Source: Pseudobdellovibrionaceae bacterium
Lineage (GTDB): Bacteria; Bdellovibrionota; Bdellovibrionia; Bdellovibrionales; Bdellovibrionaceae
NCBI GenBank assembly: GCA_019637895.1
Contig: JAHBUU010000003.1
Span: 1-47,881 of the forward strand
Reading direction: 5' to 3'
Length of the DNA: 47,881 nt
Below are positions 1-9,219 of the stretch, in pieces. Below the pieces are notes generated by a model that was not told the origin of the DNA, ran no database searches, and saw only the letters and a program-made list of their open reading frames with translations. The stretch's first letter is position 1; each line of letters starts with the position of its first letter. The position numbers and the translations under genes were made by a program.

Positions 1-4
1 TCAT
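1..4 (-). CDS. Start of a downstream gene cut by the window edge
   Basis: An ATG reads leftward from position 4, and only this codon plus one base is visible. A purine-rich AAGGA motif lies at about the right distance upstream, and the start comes 13 bases after the stop of the frameshifted flippase. This suggests the polysaccharide operon continues beyond the window. Nothing can be said about the product; a missing pathway step such as the WbpE aminotransferase could lie further on. Confidence 0.3.
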
Positions 5-17
5 AAACCGTCCTTAC

Positions 18-1417
18 TTATTCGAAAAATCTGAAAATCAATCGAATATCGCCTCTCAAGAAAAACACGACCGCGATTAAATAGACAAAAAATGTCGCCG
101 CCAAACTGACTAGAAGCGGCAACGAGAGCGCCATAAACGCCACTTCAATCGAAAGAACGCAGCCGATAACGGCAAAGCACCATAAAAAAATGGGGAAAAT
201 TCTCCAAAAAGAAATACCTACCTTGTGAAAAAAAGTATCGCCCAATGCATATAATAGATCGTGAATGCTACCGAAATCACGGTTACTGCCGCCATCGAAT
301 CGCTCCTCAACCCGACAAAAAAGACGCAAGCTAAAATTGCGAATGATCCATAGATCAGCTCAAGTCGAAATATTGATTGCTGCGCCTTTAAGACGTCAAA
401 AACTCGATCCATCCAACTCGTCGCAAGCAGAAAAAAAGAGGGCACAATCATCCGGTCAAGAATCGGCGAGCTCGCTCCCCACTGGTCACCCAAAATCAAT
501 CGAATGACATCTTCCGAAAAATACATCATCAAGCCCACAAACGGTGCACCCATGAGAAGAATCAAACGTAATAGCCGCCTCATTTCTTCGGCCGCCGATA
601 CCAGCCCGACCTTGGCAGCATGACTATGGACGATGGGTCGGATCGCACCCCCAACCAAATTGCCCGGCGCACTCAACAGACGTTCGGTCTGCGCATAATT
701 CCCGAGGAAAAATGGATCACGAGAACCGAGAATCAGATGAATAGCTCTCACTCGGATCAGTGAAAAGAACATGAACCCCATCGAAAAGCGCGGAAACAGC
801 GAGTAATGTCGGGCCAACGCAACCAACTTTACCCACGAAACTGCTCGGATTTTCTCAGAAATTATGAGATAGGACACAATGACGGCAATGAACTGCCCGA
901 AAAAGCCAGCCGCGATCAAAACAGATGCCGAAGGTTTAATCAAGAGACCGCCAAGATACTGCAAGACGCTGGGAAAGGTCGAAATCAGGAAGATCGAAAG
1001 TGAGTACGAAGAAAACCGGCCCTTACGAACCAACAATTGAAGGACCGTCAGGTGAACACTCATCAAGAAAACGTTGAAGGGAATTAGATATAAACCAAGA
1101 GGTATCAACTCCAAGAACCGACCAAATATGAGCAACAACACCGCAGAAAGAAGTGAAAATGCAAGCCCCACGCTCAGGCAAAGCGACGCCATAGCACGCG
1201 CATTTCCCTCCGACCGCACCAGCACTATGGCATCAGAATACCTAGCCGTTGAAATTCCTCCAACAATACCTACGACGGCATAGAAGATAGCCGATTGCCC
1301 AAATGTCTCAGGTGAATACATCCTTGAGATCAACGGAATAAATAAAAAATTAAACAGCTGACCGAGAATGAGCGCAGACGACGTCTTAAAAATACTGTGG
1401 ACTTTCAATGCCCTCAT
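18..1417 (-). pseudogene. Wzx-type O-antigen flippase, frame broken at a homopolymer
   Basis: Polytopic membrane protein of the polysaccharide transporter (Wzx/MATE-like) family, expected to flip undecaprenyl-linked O-units across the inner membrane. The frame starts at the ATG at 1417, with AAGGAG just upstream and 23 bases after wbpD, and runs to a stop at 218-220. The next frame continues with two more hydrophobic segments to the stop at 18-20. The switch falls on seven A (228-234, plus strand). One more base there would join the frames into about 466 residues, a usual Wzx length, instead of 399 residues missing the last two membrane spans. It may be a real mutation, a phase-variable tract, slippage or a sequencing error. 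Confidence 0.8.
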
Positions 1418-1440
1418 CGGCGCTCCTTTCTGAGAGGAAG

Positions 1441-2016
1441 TTATGTGATCGCAAGAGCACCATCGACCAAATGATACCGGTCTCCAGTTCGAGGACAGGT
1501 CCACTGGCCATTGCCGCCCAAGGGCAAGTCAATCCGCTCACCGAAACGACTCATCCATCCAATCTGTTTTGCCGGCACACCGGCCATCAGTGCAAACGGT
1601 TTCACATTCTTTGTAACGACAGCACCTGCTCCGATGAAACAGTATTCGCCTAGAGTCACGCCGCAAACAATCGTCGCGTTGGCTCCTATCGTGGATCCCC
1701 TTTTCACCATAGTGCTGAGGTACTCAGCTTTGCGCGAAACGGCGGACCGAGGGTTAATAACATTCGTAAAAACCATGCTCGGCCCGCAGAACACATCGTC
1801 TTCCAAATGAACATTGTCATAAATGGAAACATTATTCTGAATCTTGCAGTTGTTGCCGATCGTCACGCTATTTCCAACAAAGACGTTCTGCCCCAGTGAA
1901 CAGCCTTTGCCGATTTTTGCTTTGGCACAGACGTGAACCCAATGCCAAATCCTGGTTCCCTCTCCGATCTCGGCTCCGTTATCAACAATGGCTGTCTCGT
2001 GCCTTGTGTAACTCAC
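1441..2016 (-). CDS. wbpD: WbpD-like UDP-sugar N-acetyltransferase
   Basis: Left-handed beta-helix acetyltransferase of 191 residues, expected to acetylate the 3-amino group of UDP-2-acetamido-3-amino-glucuronate using acetyl-CoA, giving UDP-GlcNAc(3NAc)A. The N-terminus ([20 protein letters not shown]) is characteristic of WbpD/WlbB. It is followed by hexapeptide repeats such as IGKGCS, IGNNCK and [17 protein letters not shown], then the usual [10 protein letters not shown] ending. Its ATG overlaps the stop of the upstream dehydrogenase gene as ATGA, so the two are likely translationally coupled. The product would feed an O-antigen or capsule unit exported by the neighbouring flippase. Function is inferred from family resemblance. 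Confidence 0.88.
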   Translation of the reverse strand: MSYTRHETAIVDNGAEIGEGTRIWHWVHVCAKAKIGKGCSLGQNVFVGNSVTIGNNCKIQNNVSIYDNVHLEDDVFCGPSMVFTNVINPRSAVSRKAEYLSTMVKRGSTIGANATIVCGVTLGEYCFIGAGAVVTKNVKPFALMAGVPAKQIGWMSRFGERIDLPLGGNGQWTCPRTGDRYHLVDGALAIT

Positions 2017-2906
2017 GTGGCACCCCGAATCTTTTCAACGATTCGGATAGCTGGACGAGCTGCCTCGAGGCCATACCCATTCCCGCTAAGAATGTCCGTA
2101 TATACACGCTTGTGAAGCTCCGTAAAGCCTTCGGAAAATTCGAACTCGACCCCATCGATTTTGATAGATCGAAAGGTGGTTTTCCCGGCCTTAACCGCGT
2201 CCGCTGGAAGTTTCGATCGATCAATTGTGAGCATCCATTTTACTTTTGCTTTTTGCAAAGTGAGCTCGCCTCGTTCGACGGTCTGGGACTTTTCAAGGAT
2301 TTTAACTTCGCGTTCTTCTCCAAAAATCCAGGTCAGCATGTCAAAAAAATGAACGCCGATATTGGTCGACAAGCCACCAGAACGACGGACATCGCCCTTC
2401 CATGACTCATGATACCAGTTTCCACGGGAAGTCATGTACTGCAAGTCAACCAAGTGATCGCCCTGTACCGGAACCGATTCGATTTTCTGCTTCAAGGCAA
2501 GAATCGCATCGTGGGTTCGAAGTTGAAGGACCGTATAGACTCTTTTTCCATATCGCTTTTCATAGTCGGCGAGATCATCAAAGTCTTTATCATGAAGAAC
2601 TAGAGGCTTTTCACAAATCGCATGAGCACCGTGACTGAGGGCGAACTTGATATGAGCCGCGTGCAGATGGTTAGGTGTACAAATCGAAACATAGTGAATT
2701 TCGTTTTCAGTTCCCTTGACCGAATCCACATAAGATTCGAACCTCTCGAAGTCTGTGAAAAACTGACAGTCTGGGAAATACCGATCCATAATCCCGACAG
2801 AATCATTTTTGTCATAGGCAACGACCAGGCGATGTCCTAGATCCCGAATGGCTTCGATATGTCGAGGCGCGATGTATCCACCGATTCCGATAACTGCAAA
2901 ATTCAT
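2013..2906 (-). CDS. wlbA: WlbA/WbpB-like UDP-GlcNAcA 3-dehydrogenase
   Basis: Gfo/Idh/MocA oxidoreductase of 297 residues. It begins with a Rossmann dinucleotide motif ([17 protein letters not shown]), and the EKPL motif of the family is visible in [10 protein letters not shown]. WlbA/WbpB oxidises the C3 hydroxyl of UDP-N-acetylglucosaminuronate to a 3-keto sugar, which an aminotransferase (WbpE) then aminates. It lies 4 bases after wbpA and overlaps wbpD by 4 bases, matching the order of the pathway. No WbpE-like gene is present in the window. Confidence 0.86.
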   Translation of the reverse strand: MNFAVIGIGGYIAPRHIEAIRDLGHRLVVAYDKNDSVGIMDRYFPDCQFFTDFERFESYVDSVKGTENEIHYVSICTPNHLHAAHIKFALSHGAHAICEKPLVLHDKDFDDLADYEKRYGKRVYTVLQLRTHDAILALKQKIESVPVQGDHLVDLQYMTSRGNWYHESWKGDVRRSGGLSTNIGVHFFDMLTWIFGEEREVKILEKSQTVERGELTLQKAKVKWMLTIDRSKLPADAVKAGKTTFRSIKIDGVEFEFSEGFTELHKRVYTDILSGNGYGLEAARPAIRIVEKIRGAT

Positions 2907-2910
2907 AACC

Positions 2911-4215
2911 CTAAGCCTTCACCAAGTTTGAGGCCGTCTGACGGAATTTACCACGGGTATCGATCATCACCTTCGCGTTCTTTAATAACATCTCATAATC
3001 AAAACGATCATGGTCTGTCGCCAATATCACGCAATCGTAAGACGCCACCTTTTCCGGGGACAAGGCCACCGAGCTCAGATCGAATTTATGCTCGCGCATT
3101 TTTGGGAAGACCGGCACATGGGGATCCGTATAGCTGACCTCGGCACCGACATCCCTGAGTCTCTCCATCAAAAAGACAGATGGAGACTCACGCATATCAT
3201 CGATATTCTTTTTATATGAAATCCCGAGAACCAGAACTTTCGATCCGCGAACTGATTTTCGCGCCGTATTCAAAGCATCAGTCACTTTTGCCATCACATA
3301 GTCCGGCATCGAGCTGTTGATCTCACCGGCAAGTTCGATGAAACGTGTGTGGATACCATACTCACGGGCCTTCCAGGTCAGATAGAACGGATCAATAGGA
3401 ATGCAGTGCCCTCCAATCCCAGGCCCCGGACGATACGCCACAAAACCAAACGGTTTCGTTGCTGCGGCATCGATGACTTCGTGAATATCAATCCCCATCT
3501 TGTCTGCGACGATCTTCATCTCGTTCACGAGACCGATGTTAACGGCACGATGGATATTCTCGAGAAGTTTTGTCATTTCCGCGGCACGAGTCGATGAAAC
3601 CGGAACAACTTTATCGATCACACCAGAATAAAGTAGAACTCCGATCTCTAGGCAGGCAGGTGAGTATCCACCCACAACCTTTGGAATTGTACGAGTCGAG
3701 AAATCAGGGTTCCCCGGGTCTTCACGCTCCGGAGAGAAAACAAGAAAGACATCTTCACCGATCCTAAAGCCCCGAGATTCAATTCTTGGCTTCAGCTCTT
3801 CGTCGGTTGTTCCAGGGTATGTCGTGCTTTCAAGAGAGACGATCTGCCCTTTTCGGAGGTATGGAACAATACTATCCATTGTGGACAACACAAAACTCAG
3901 ATCTGGCTCCCGGTGTTTATTCAAAGGCGTCGGGACGCAGAGGATGATCGCATCCACCTTGCCAATATCTGCAAACGAAGTCGTCGCATCCAGCCCCCGA
4001 GAAACAGCCCGCTTTACATGGTCGCTGGAAATGTGCTCGATATAACTAGTTCCAGATTTGATCTTTTGAACTTTGGAATCATCGATATCGAATCCCAGGA
4101 CAGGAAATCCTTCTTCGGCGAACCGCAGGGCCAGCGGTAAACCAACATATCCAAGGCCAACAATTCCAATGGTTGATTTCTTTGTTTTCAGGGCGGACGC
4201 GAGTGATAAATCCAT
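2911..4215 (-). CDS. wbpA: UDP-N-acetylglucosamine 6-dehydrogenase (WbpA type)
   Basis: NAD-dependent nucleotide-sugar dehydrogenase of 434 residues, the first step of the pathway: UDP-GlcNAc to UDP-GlcNAcA. The N-terminal Rossmann motif is [13 protein letters not shown]. The hallmark [14 protein letters not shown] contains the catalytic cysteine, and a C-terminal UDP-binding domain ends the protein. The start codon is preceded by GAGG at good spacing. It is the first gene of the minus-strand operon, with its promoter presumably in the 270-base divergent gap to the ligase gene. It could act on a closely related UDP-HexNAc, but the downstream wlbA and wbpD favour the WbpA role. Confidence 0.9.
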   Translation of the reverse strand: MDLSLASALKTKKSTIGIVGLGYVGLPLALRFAEEGFPVLGFDIDDSKVQKIKSGTSYIEHISSDHVKRAVSRGLDATTSFADIGKVDAIILCVPTPLNKHREPDLSFVLSTMDSIVPYLRKGQIVSLESTTYPGTTDEELKPRIESRGFRIGEDVFLVFSPEREDPGNPDFSTRTIPKVVGGYSPACLEIGVLLYSGVIDKVVPVSSTRAAEMTKLLENIHRAVNIGLVNEMKIVADKMGIDIHEVIDAAATKPFGFVAYRPGPGIGGHCIPIDPFYLTWKAREYGIHTRFIELAGEINSSMPDYVMAKVTDALNTARKSVRGSKVLVLGISYKKNIDDMRESPSVFLMERLRDVGAEVSYTDPHVPVFPKMREHKFDLSSVALSPEKVASYDCVILATDHDRFDYEMLLKNAKVMIDTRGKFRQTASNLVKA

Positions 4216-4485
4216 GAAACCTCATCACAAAATTGATCTGCGGATATTACTCATGTGTCGCCAAGTCTGTAAACAGGTTCCAGAAAGCATCCATCAGCGG
4301 CTCTTGAACCCCTCAATATCGCAACGCATCAGCGCCACTCCAGGACCCCGTAGAGGACCAACGTCATCCACGTGACTTGAGGAAAGGGGTCGGCTAAAAA
4401 AATAGTTCCCTCGACAGACTCCGTTTTGCCGATGGCGCCGATCTTTAGTGTGATCAAAAAGTGTAGACTTCCGAGAGGATGAACG
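4216..4485. promoter_or_regulatory. Divergent intergenic region
   Basis: The 270 bases separate the minus-strand sugar-nucleotide operon from the plus-strand O-antigen ligase gene and must hold promoters for both. I see no RNA gene, no strong repeat and no convincing small gene. A GAGAGG about 10 bases before 4486 serves as the ribosome binding site of the ligase gene. Confidence 0.5.
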
Positions 4486-5688
4486 ATGTTTGAGGGATTA
4501 GTTGGGGGAATGCTCTTAGGGACCGTGACCTCTCAGATGCTCCTTGATCTGTGCCTGGTCCTCAGCTGGTTTTATCTTCTGTATCGAAAGTTTGGACCTG
4601 GCAAAAACTCGGCACCAACCGCCCCCTTCTTTCAACTCATCGGCATCGAATGGGCCGTTCTGGGCTATCTCGTGATCGCTGTCTTGAGTCTTGCTCTCAA
4701 CGCTCCCGAGCCCAAACCCTGGTTTTACGCCCTGAGAAAATTCACATGGATTGCCGATCTCTACTTGATGACCTGGCTCTTCTCGAACGCACGTATCAAG
4801 GCCAGATCCGCGTTGATCTTTTTTTGCATGGCCTTCCTGCTTCCGAACCTTTACGCCATCTATGGTTTCATCGCCGGGGTCGATCCCATCACGGGAAACC
4901 AGGTGCTGAGGATTGTTGGTCTCGTCAATAGCGCCACCTACCACGCTCATGGCAACGGAGCGGTTCTTGTCTTCTTTCTGACACTTCTCACCCTCTTTAC
5001 GCCCCAATTACCGCGACGTCTGCAGTTCGGTGCATGGACCGCGATGCTGCTCATGTCCATCAGTCTTCTTCTGACTTACACCCGAGGAATCTGGATCTCC
5101 GTTACGATCGCCTCGCTCTTCCTTTTCCTGTCCCTCGGAAGGCGCTACGCCATGATCGGGATCTCCGTCGTCATGGGCGGCGTTCTGACCCTTTTTGCCT
5201 TGCTCCCATCGATTCAGAACAGAGTCATCGATACATTCAACGTCGCTCATGGCGATCAGGTCCGGAAGAATCTGTACAAAGTCTTTTGGGAAATGATCAA
5301 GGACCATCCGCTGATCGGAATTGGATACTGGGATCAGTATCGTCAAATCGAGACCTATTGGCCGCGCATCGGCCTGCCTGCGAACTACTTCACCAGTCAC
5401 GCCCACAATCAGTATTTGAACGTCTTGGGAACAACCGGTGTTCTGGGCTTGTTCTTCTTTTTGAGCATCGTGATCTACTTTTTGTCTCTGAATATCTCGC
5501 TCTACCGGAAAAGCACTGGTTTCGCTAAGAGGGCCTTCCTGCTTGCTCTTCTCGTTGTGCAGATCGAATACTATGTCGCCTGTGTGACCGATGTGACGTT
5601 TGAGTATGCCAAGCTAAGAGCGATTATGTTACTGACCTGGGCCTTCTTGATCGCGATCAGACGAGACCGCGTCGTCCTCGAGTCATAG
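4486..5688 (+). CDS. O-antigen ligase/polymerase family membrane protein
   Basis: Inner-membrane protein of 400 residues with around ten or more hydrophobic spans and a Wzy_C-type (WaaL/RfaL) core. A large periplasmic loop in the second half carries KDHPLIGIGYWDQYRQIETY and, further on, SHAHNQYLNVLGTTGVLGL, the H-N-x-Y/L-E-like block typical of ligases. WaaL transfers the undecaprenyl-linked O-antigen to lipid A-core, while the related Wzy polymerises repeat units. With a flippase and sugar-nucleotide genes beside it either role is possible, and sequence alone does not separate them. It ends 4 bases from the stop of the convergent GT9 gene. Confidence 0.82.
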   Translation: MFEGLVGGMLLGTVTSQMLLDLCLVLSWFYLLYRKFGPGKNSAPTAPFFQLIGIEWAVLGYLVIAVLSLALNAPEPKPWFYALRKFTWIADLYLMTWLFSNARIKARSALIFFCMAFLLPNLYAIYGFIAGVDPITGNQVLRIVGLVNSATYHAHGNGAVLVFFLTLLTLFTPQLPRRLQFGAWTAMLLMSISLLLTYTRGIWISVTIASLFLFLSLGRRYAMIGISVVMGGVLTLFALLPSIQNRVIDTFNVAHGDQVRKNLYKVFWEMIKDHPLIGIGYWDQYRQIETYWPRIGLPANYFTSHAHNQYLNVLGTTGVLGLFFFLSIVIYFLSLNISLYRKSTGFAKRAFLLALLVVQIEYYVACVTDVTFEYAKLRAIMLLTWAFLIAIRRDRVVLES

Positions 5689-5692
5689 GCGA

Positions 5693-6784
5693 TCACTTCG
5701 AGAATAAAGCGTTGATCGCTTGCTGCAGCTCCGTTTCGGAAAAGGTGCTGGCATCCACTTCATCCTTATAGTCGGCCCGACCGACAGCAAAGAGGGAGCG
5801 CTTGTTCGCTCCCCTCCCGGCCCATACGAGGCTTGGAAACTCCATGGCCGCCGAATCCTCTTGCCGGTAGATGATCACCGAGGGCGTCGCAAAGGCCGAA
5901 GCGACATGAACCCATGAGGTATCGGGCGTGACGATCAGATCACTTTTCTTCACGATCGCCATTTGCACGGCGAAGCTCAGCCCAGCGGCGATCTTCACTT
6001 TGGAATCGAGACCAAAGGCATCGTTCAGTTCTGAACGCTCTTCTCGAGTCCCCAAGAAGCAAATCTGATGCTCTGGCAGCACTGTTTTGATGGTCGCAAC
6101 CACTCTGGCCGCAGCCTGCAGAGACAGCCCCTTAAGAGCGGCTGAGGCCTTCAGATTCAAACAAACAAAGCGATCCATCCCCTGCTCATCGAGAAACGCT
6201 TGAGCTTGAGCCATATCCGCATCAGGAAGCTGAATCCGATACGTGGTCTCCACAGGCTTCGTCAGATCCAGTAGCTCAAGACAGTGAACGACCTGATCTG
6301 CGAAGTGAACTCGTGAACGGTCGATTCGGGGCTCGGCGACCTCCGCCTTGAGTCGCTGCCGAGACAAACTGATGACCTGCGAATCAAGGGCACAGAGGAA
6401 AAAGGCCGTCTTCGGCTTCAGATCGTAGGCCAGATTCACGACCACGTCCGGCTTCCACTTTCTGATCTCGAGCGCGGACCTGATACTTGGCCAGATGCCC
6501 TTTTTGACGACGAAGGTCTTCGAGTAACCGGAAAAATACGGCTGCGTCCAGAGGTTGTTTTGCGAAATCAAAACGGCCGATTCAATCTCGGGATAGTTCC
6601 GCCTGAGTTCATGCCCCAGAAAACTGGTGACGATCGAGTCCCCGATTTTCCCATCATGACGTAAAAAAAGAATTCGCTGAATCTTTCCCCGAGGACGAGG
6701 GGCATGATCGAACAAGGCAATAACTAATTTCAGTTTCAAGGCCCGAACCTGATCGTTCAGGCGGTCAATTCTTCGTCTGAGCAT
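5693..6784 (-). CDS. Glycosyltransferase family 9 (heptosyltransferase-like)
   Basis: Protein of 363 residues with the two-Rossmann-domain layout of ADP-heptose:LPS heptosyltransferases. The N-terminal part contains ILFLRHDGKIGDSIVTS, matching the family's glycine-aspartate loop. The C-terminal half has DLIVTPDTSWVHVASAFATPSV, the donor-binding block of GT9. It probably adds a heptose or similar sugar to the LPS core in the cytoplasm. Its start overlaps the end of the upstream 121-residue gene by 20 bases, so the two may be cotranscribed even though that gene looks like part of a TA-type module. The true acceptor is unknown. Confidence 0.8.
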   Translation of the reverse strand: MLRRRIDRLNDQVRALKLKLVIALFDHAPRPRGKIQRILFLRHDGKIGDSIVTSFLGHELRRNYPEIESAVLISQNNLWTQPYFSGYSKTFVVKKGIWPSIRSALEIRKWKPDVVVNLAYDLKPKTAFFLCALDSQVISLSRQRLKAEVAEPRIDRSRVHFADQVVHCLELLDLTKPVETTYRIQLPDADMAQAQAFLDEQGMDRFVCLNLKASAALKGLSLQAAARVVATIKTVLPEHQICFLGTREERSELNDAFGLDSKVKIAAGLSFAVQMAIVKKSDLIVTPDTSWVHVASAFATPSVIIYRQEDSAAMEFPSLVWAGRGANKRSLFAVGRADYKDEVDASTFSETELQQAINALFSK

Positions 6785-7130
6785 GTTTCTTCACCAGCAT
6801 TAGGTTTGACCTTCTGAACTTATCTCCGTAAGTCTTAGCTTTCCCCAGAGGCTTTACCGCCTCCGCCTGCGCGCAGGCGACATCGGAGGCAACATACAGT
6901 GCCGCAAACTTCGAAAGATGAGACAGAACAGGATTCAGCTGGGATCCACCAATATTGAAACGTGATTGATAATTCAGTTCATAGTCTTTAATTGCCTTAG
7001 ACCTCTGCTCCGGATCACCAAAAAAATGAACAATTCCGGTGCTTTTGCTCTCGGCCTGAAGAACCGGGACTTTTTTCGATTTCTTCTTGCAAGGAGTGCC
7101 TCGCCAGACCTTTTGTCGCTTCGATTTCAT
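6765..7130 (-). CDS. Unknown basic protein after an MbcA/ParS-type antitoxin
   Basis: A 121-residue protein I do not recognise. The N-terminus is very lysine-rich and the rest is mixed alpha/beta-like. It starts 4 bases after the stop of the antitoxin-like gene and ends inside the start of the GT9 gene. By position it would be the toxin or partner of the module, but I do not see the residues of the RES-domain toxins that usually pair with DUF2384 antitoxins. No signal peptide or membrane segment. It may be a different toxin fold, a degenerate partner or an unrelated gene. Confidence 0.55.
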   Translation of the reverse strand: MKSKRQKVWRGTPCKKKSKKVPVLQAESKSTGIVHFFGDPEQRSKAIKDYELNYQSRFNIGGSQLNPVLSHLSKFAALYVASDVACAQAEAVKPLGKAKTYGDKFRRSNLMLVKKHAQTKN

Positions 7131-7134
7131 ACAC

Positions 7135-7554
7135 CTATAATTCTATAGGTTTTCGGTCCAGGCGTTCAAGAAGCCATTTTTTCAAAGGCTCCCCATCACC
7201 TCTCATGCAAACCTCAAAGGGGCTATCACCAAACAATAATGAGTTAGGAGACATGAGCCAAGCCGCCGTTTCGTCTTGGTTGCCGTCGAACAACTCGAAA
7301 GCAAGATCCGTGACCATCACGATATCCACCACTCGTTTAATGAACTTTGAGCTGATCTTTAAGGGAATTGCCTTTTTGTAGAGCTGAGGACGCGACACCC
7401 CGCCCTTAACAGCAATGTCAGAAGGCCCTAAGCCCGTCACCTTTAATAGATTCTGCGGCAGAATGCTCTTTTTGTCGGCAGAAAGAATCCCCAATGCATT
7501 CGTGAAGGCACCATAATCCTGAGCCCGACCGGTCCGATAACTTGACTGCAACAT
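7135..7554 (-). CDS. MbcA/ParS/Xre-type antitoxin (DUF2384-like C-terminus)
   Basis: Protein of 139 residues. The N-terminal half resembles a divergent helix-turn-helix (GLGPSDIAVKGGVSRPQLYKK). The C-terminal half shows the toxin-binding pattern of DUF2384: an aspartate-rich FELFDGNQDETAAWL, then SPNSLLFGDSPFEV, then GDGEPLKKWLLERL. Such proteins neutralise RES-domain toxins and repress their own operon. A strong ribosome binding site (AGGAGAGGAGGA) precedes the ATG, and a palindrome lies at 7581-7598. The gene is followed at once by the unknown 121-residue gene. Assignment rests on the C-terminal motif. Confidence 0.72.
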   Translation of the reverse strand: MLQSSYRTGRAQDYGAFTNALGILSADKKSILPQNLLKVTGLGPSDIAVKGGVSRPQLYKKAIPLKISSKFIKRVVDIVMVTDLAFELFDGNQDETAAWLMSPNSLLFGDSPFEVCMRGDGEPLKKWLLERLDRKPIEL

Positions 7555-7580
7555 GGTCCTCCTCTCCTAGAGTCCATACC

Positions 7581-7598
7581 TTGTATCAAATTTGACAA
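7581..7598 (-). promoter_or_regulatory. Candidate operator of the DUF2384-type antitoxin gene
   Basis: An imperfect palindrome centred on CAAATTTG with outer TTGT/ACAA arms lies about 30 bases upstream of the antitoxin start. TA antitoxins commonly bind such sites to repress themselves. The function is inferred from position and symmetry only. Confidence 0.35.
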
Positions 7599-7737
7599 AA
7601 CCTGTAAGCAGGATGTCCAGAATTCGTATCCGACATGTCCAATAGTATCATATTATTCTATATTTTCGAATATTTATAAAAACTCGCGACAAACGTCCAC
7701 CAGTTCGATTTGACGGCGAATCTGACACTATTGGTAC

Positions 7738-7765
7738 TCGAAAACTCAGAAGCATAAAATTCGGA
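7738..7765. repeat. Diverged copy of part of the nucleotidyltransferase gene
   Basis: Twenty-six of 28 bases match, without gaps, the segment starting near 8534 inside the nucleotidyltransferase gene. In the same strand and frame both encode FYASEFS. The surrounding bases do not match, so this looks like a relic of a second, mostly deleted copy. Confidence 0.55.
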
Positions 7766-7778
7766 CGTCCTGAGTGAG

Positions 7779-8155
7779 TCACTCCACGCAGTTGTTCAGT
7801 GCCCCAGGGCGGGGTAAGTCACCCTCGCAGTTTGCGGCCTGGTAAATATCCATTGCCGCAGAGAAATCATCTTTTTCATCCGCGGTGAAAAGGTCTGAAC
7901 CATGAATAGCTTCTCTTAAGGGCCACAGTCCGCACAGTGAAGCCAACCCCTTTCCTTCAGGACATCCGCCCGGCTGAAGTCACTAAAGCCGTTCAAATCC
8001 AAAAAACTGTCATGCCCAGGGAATCTCCAACGATTTCGATTCGGCACCGAATACGGAATGCGGCAGCTCCGCGAATGGGAGTGCACGATTAAAAATTTTC
8101 CGTTTGAAACATGGACACAAAGAAAGATCTTGGATCTGCGGTGCTCTGAATCCAC
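7779..8155 (-). pseudogene. Possible frameshifted gene remnant in a gene-poor gap
   Basis: The gap 7555-8319 has no intact gene. On the minus strand one frame (8155 to 7916) ends with SRADVLKERGWLHCADCGP. Another frame then carries LREAIHGSDLFTADEKDD followed by more protein-like sequence to a stop at 7779-7781. Both stretches have a natural protein composition and would join if the frame changed near 7918. The family is not recognised. A plus-strand 72-residue frame (8058-8276) containing CPNC overlaps it, and I judge that more likely chance. Low confidence. Confidence 0.3.
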
Positions 8156-8319
8156 CTTAATATCGAAAAATTGTCCGAATTGCAGAACAAGACTTGATCT
8201 TGTCAGGATTGGCCTTAAATGTGATTTTTTGGTTCTTGATTTCGCCTGCCGCTGCGCTTCAGTTTACCACAGATGAGGCCCATTCGATAGAGACCTGATT
8301 TATTTGTTGTTTCAGTGGG

Positions 8320-8865
8320 TTAGACCCTTGCCCATTGCGCCTTGAGCCCCATTCGCTCCACCCACATTTCCAAATAGGTATCGTCCACCTGCACATTCAT
8401 CAAGATGTCCCGAATGTCAGAGAGATGTTTTTCAGACTGCCCCTCACGGAAATAATCGAGTTTTTTGAGAATTAAATCTTCAGGCGATGCGATGAAGATA
8501 TGAGTGCCAGGCACCATTTCAACCTGCTGACGTCTCGAAAACTCCGAAGCATAAAAATCGGTCTCTTTGTCGATCACCACGTCGATCTTTACGCCAGAAC
8601 TTTGGTTGAAAAGGTTAAATCTTCCCTTCCGTCCTACCTCGTCCTGAATGACTTCTTTTGGAGGACAATAATACTCATCGATTGGAAAAGCCTTGAGGAA
8701 CTCTGGAACCTGCCGAGCTTTGATCCTAACGACGAGATCGACATCTTGAGTGAAACGAGGACGCCCATAATACATCGTAGCGAGTGAACCCACGAGAAAG
8801 TATTCGATACCGGCTTCATCAAACCTCGTGACGACATCTTTCAAGACCTCAAGGATCCCCTTCAT
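8320..8865 (-). CDS. Minimal nucleotidyltransferase, candidate TA toxin
   Basis: Protein of 181 residues with the nucleotidyltransferase fold signature: VGSLATMYYGRPRFTQDVDLVV (GS followed by DxD) and a third aspartate in GVKIDVVID. It resembles small stand-alone transferases related to the MNT and AbiEii groups, some of which are toxins that modify tRNA or other targets while others are antitoxins modifying a partner. Its start overlaps the stop of the upstream 66-residue gene as ATGA, a typical TA arrangement. Substrate cannot be told from sequence. A diverged fragment of the same gene lies 0.8 kb downstream at 7738-7765. Confidence 0.75.
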   Translation of the reverse strand: MKGILEVLKDVVTRFDEAGIEYFLVGSLATMYYGRPRFTQDVDLVVRIKARQVPEFLKAFPIDEYYCPPKEVIQDEVGRKGRFNLFNQSSGVKIDVVIDKETDFYASEFSRRQQVEMVPGTHIFIASPEDLILKKLDYFREGQSEKHLSDIRDILMNVQVDDTYLEMWVERMGLKAQWARV

Positions 8866-9062
8866 TTCGGCTTATCCTTTGCGAGCTTGATGAAATATTG
8901 GACGGTCATCTGATGCAGCTCCTTGTCCGAGAGCTCAGGATGGAGGTGCGAAAAGCGGGTCTTTTTGACGAGGAACGCGTCCTTGTACATCTGGTCGACA
9001 ATTTCCAAACTCGTCCATTTTCTTTGTTTTTCAGGAGCCTGACCCAATGGACCACCTTCCAT
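8862..9062 (-). CDS. Small partner of the nucleotidyltransferase
   Basis: A 66-residue soluble protein, mostly predicted helical, with the segment HPELSDKELHQMTVQYFIKL near its end. Short proteins with a similar HPELS-type segment are, to my knowledge, often encoded just before nucleotidyltransferases of this kind and would act as antitoxin or accessory factor. It overlaps the transferase gene by 4 bases. The ATG at 9062 has only a poor ribosome binding site, so the true start may lie a few codons downstream. Confidence 0.55.
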   Translation of the reverse strand: MEGGPLGQAPEKQRKWTSLEIVDQMYKDAFLVKKTRFSHLHPELSDKELHQMTVQYFIKLAKDKPK

Positions 9063-9219
9063 CTCGATGACTGATCCTATATCGCAGAGTCGACTCTGGG
9101 AACATTGCTCATTTCCAGGTCCAGAGTGATTTTGCGGAGCGACATCAAGGACGTCCGGAAATCTCCCATCAGAATTGTGGAAACCCTAAATGCCGCCTTC
9201 TTCGGCCCTCTGAAACTCT

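Noticed and set aside
8058..8276. Plus-strand 72-residue frame with CPNC resembling a zinc ribbon
   Set aside because: It overlaps the more protein-like minus-strand remnant, has no ribosome binding site and only a single partial motif.
7555..8319. CRISPR array or RNA gene in the gene-poor gap
   Set aside because: No regularly spaced repeats and no tRNA-like or other recognisable RNA fold were seen.
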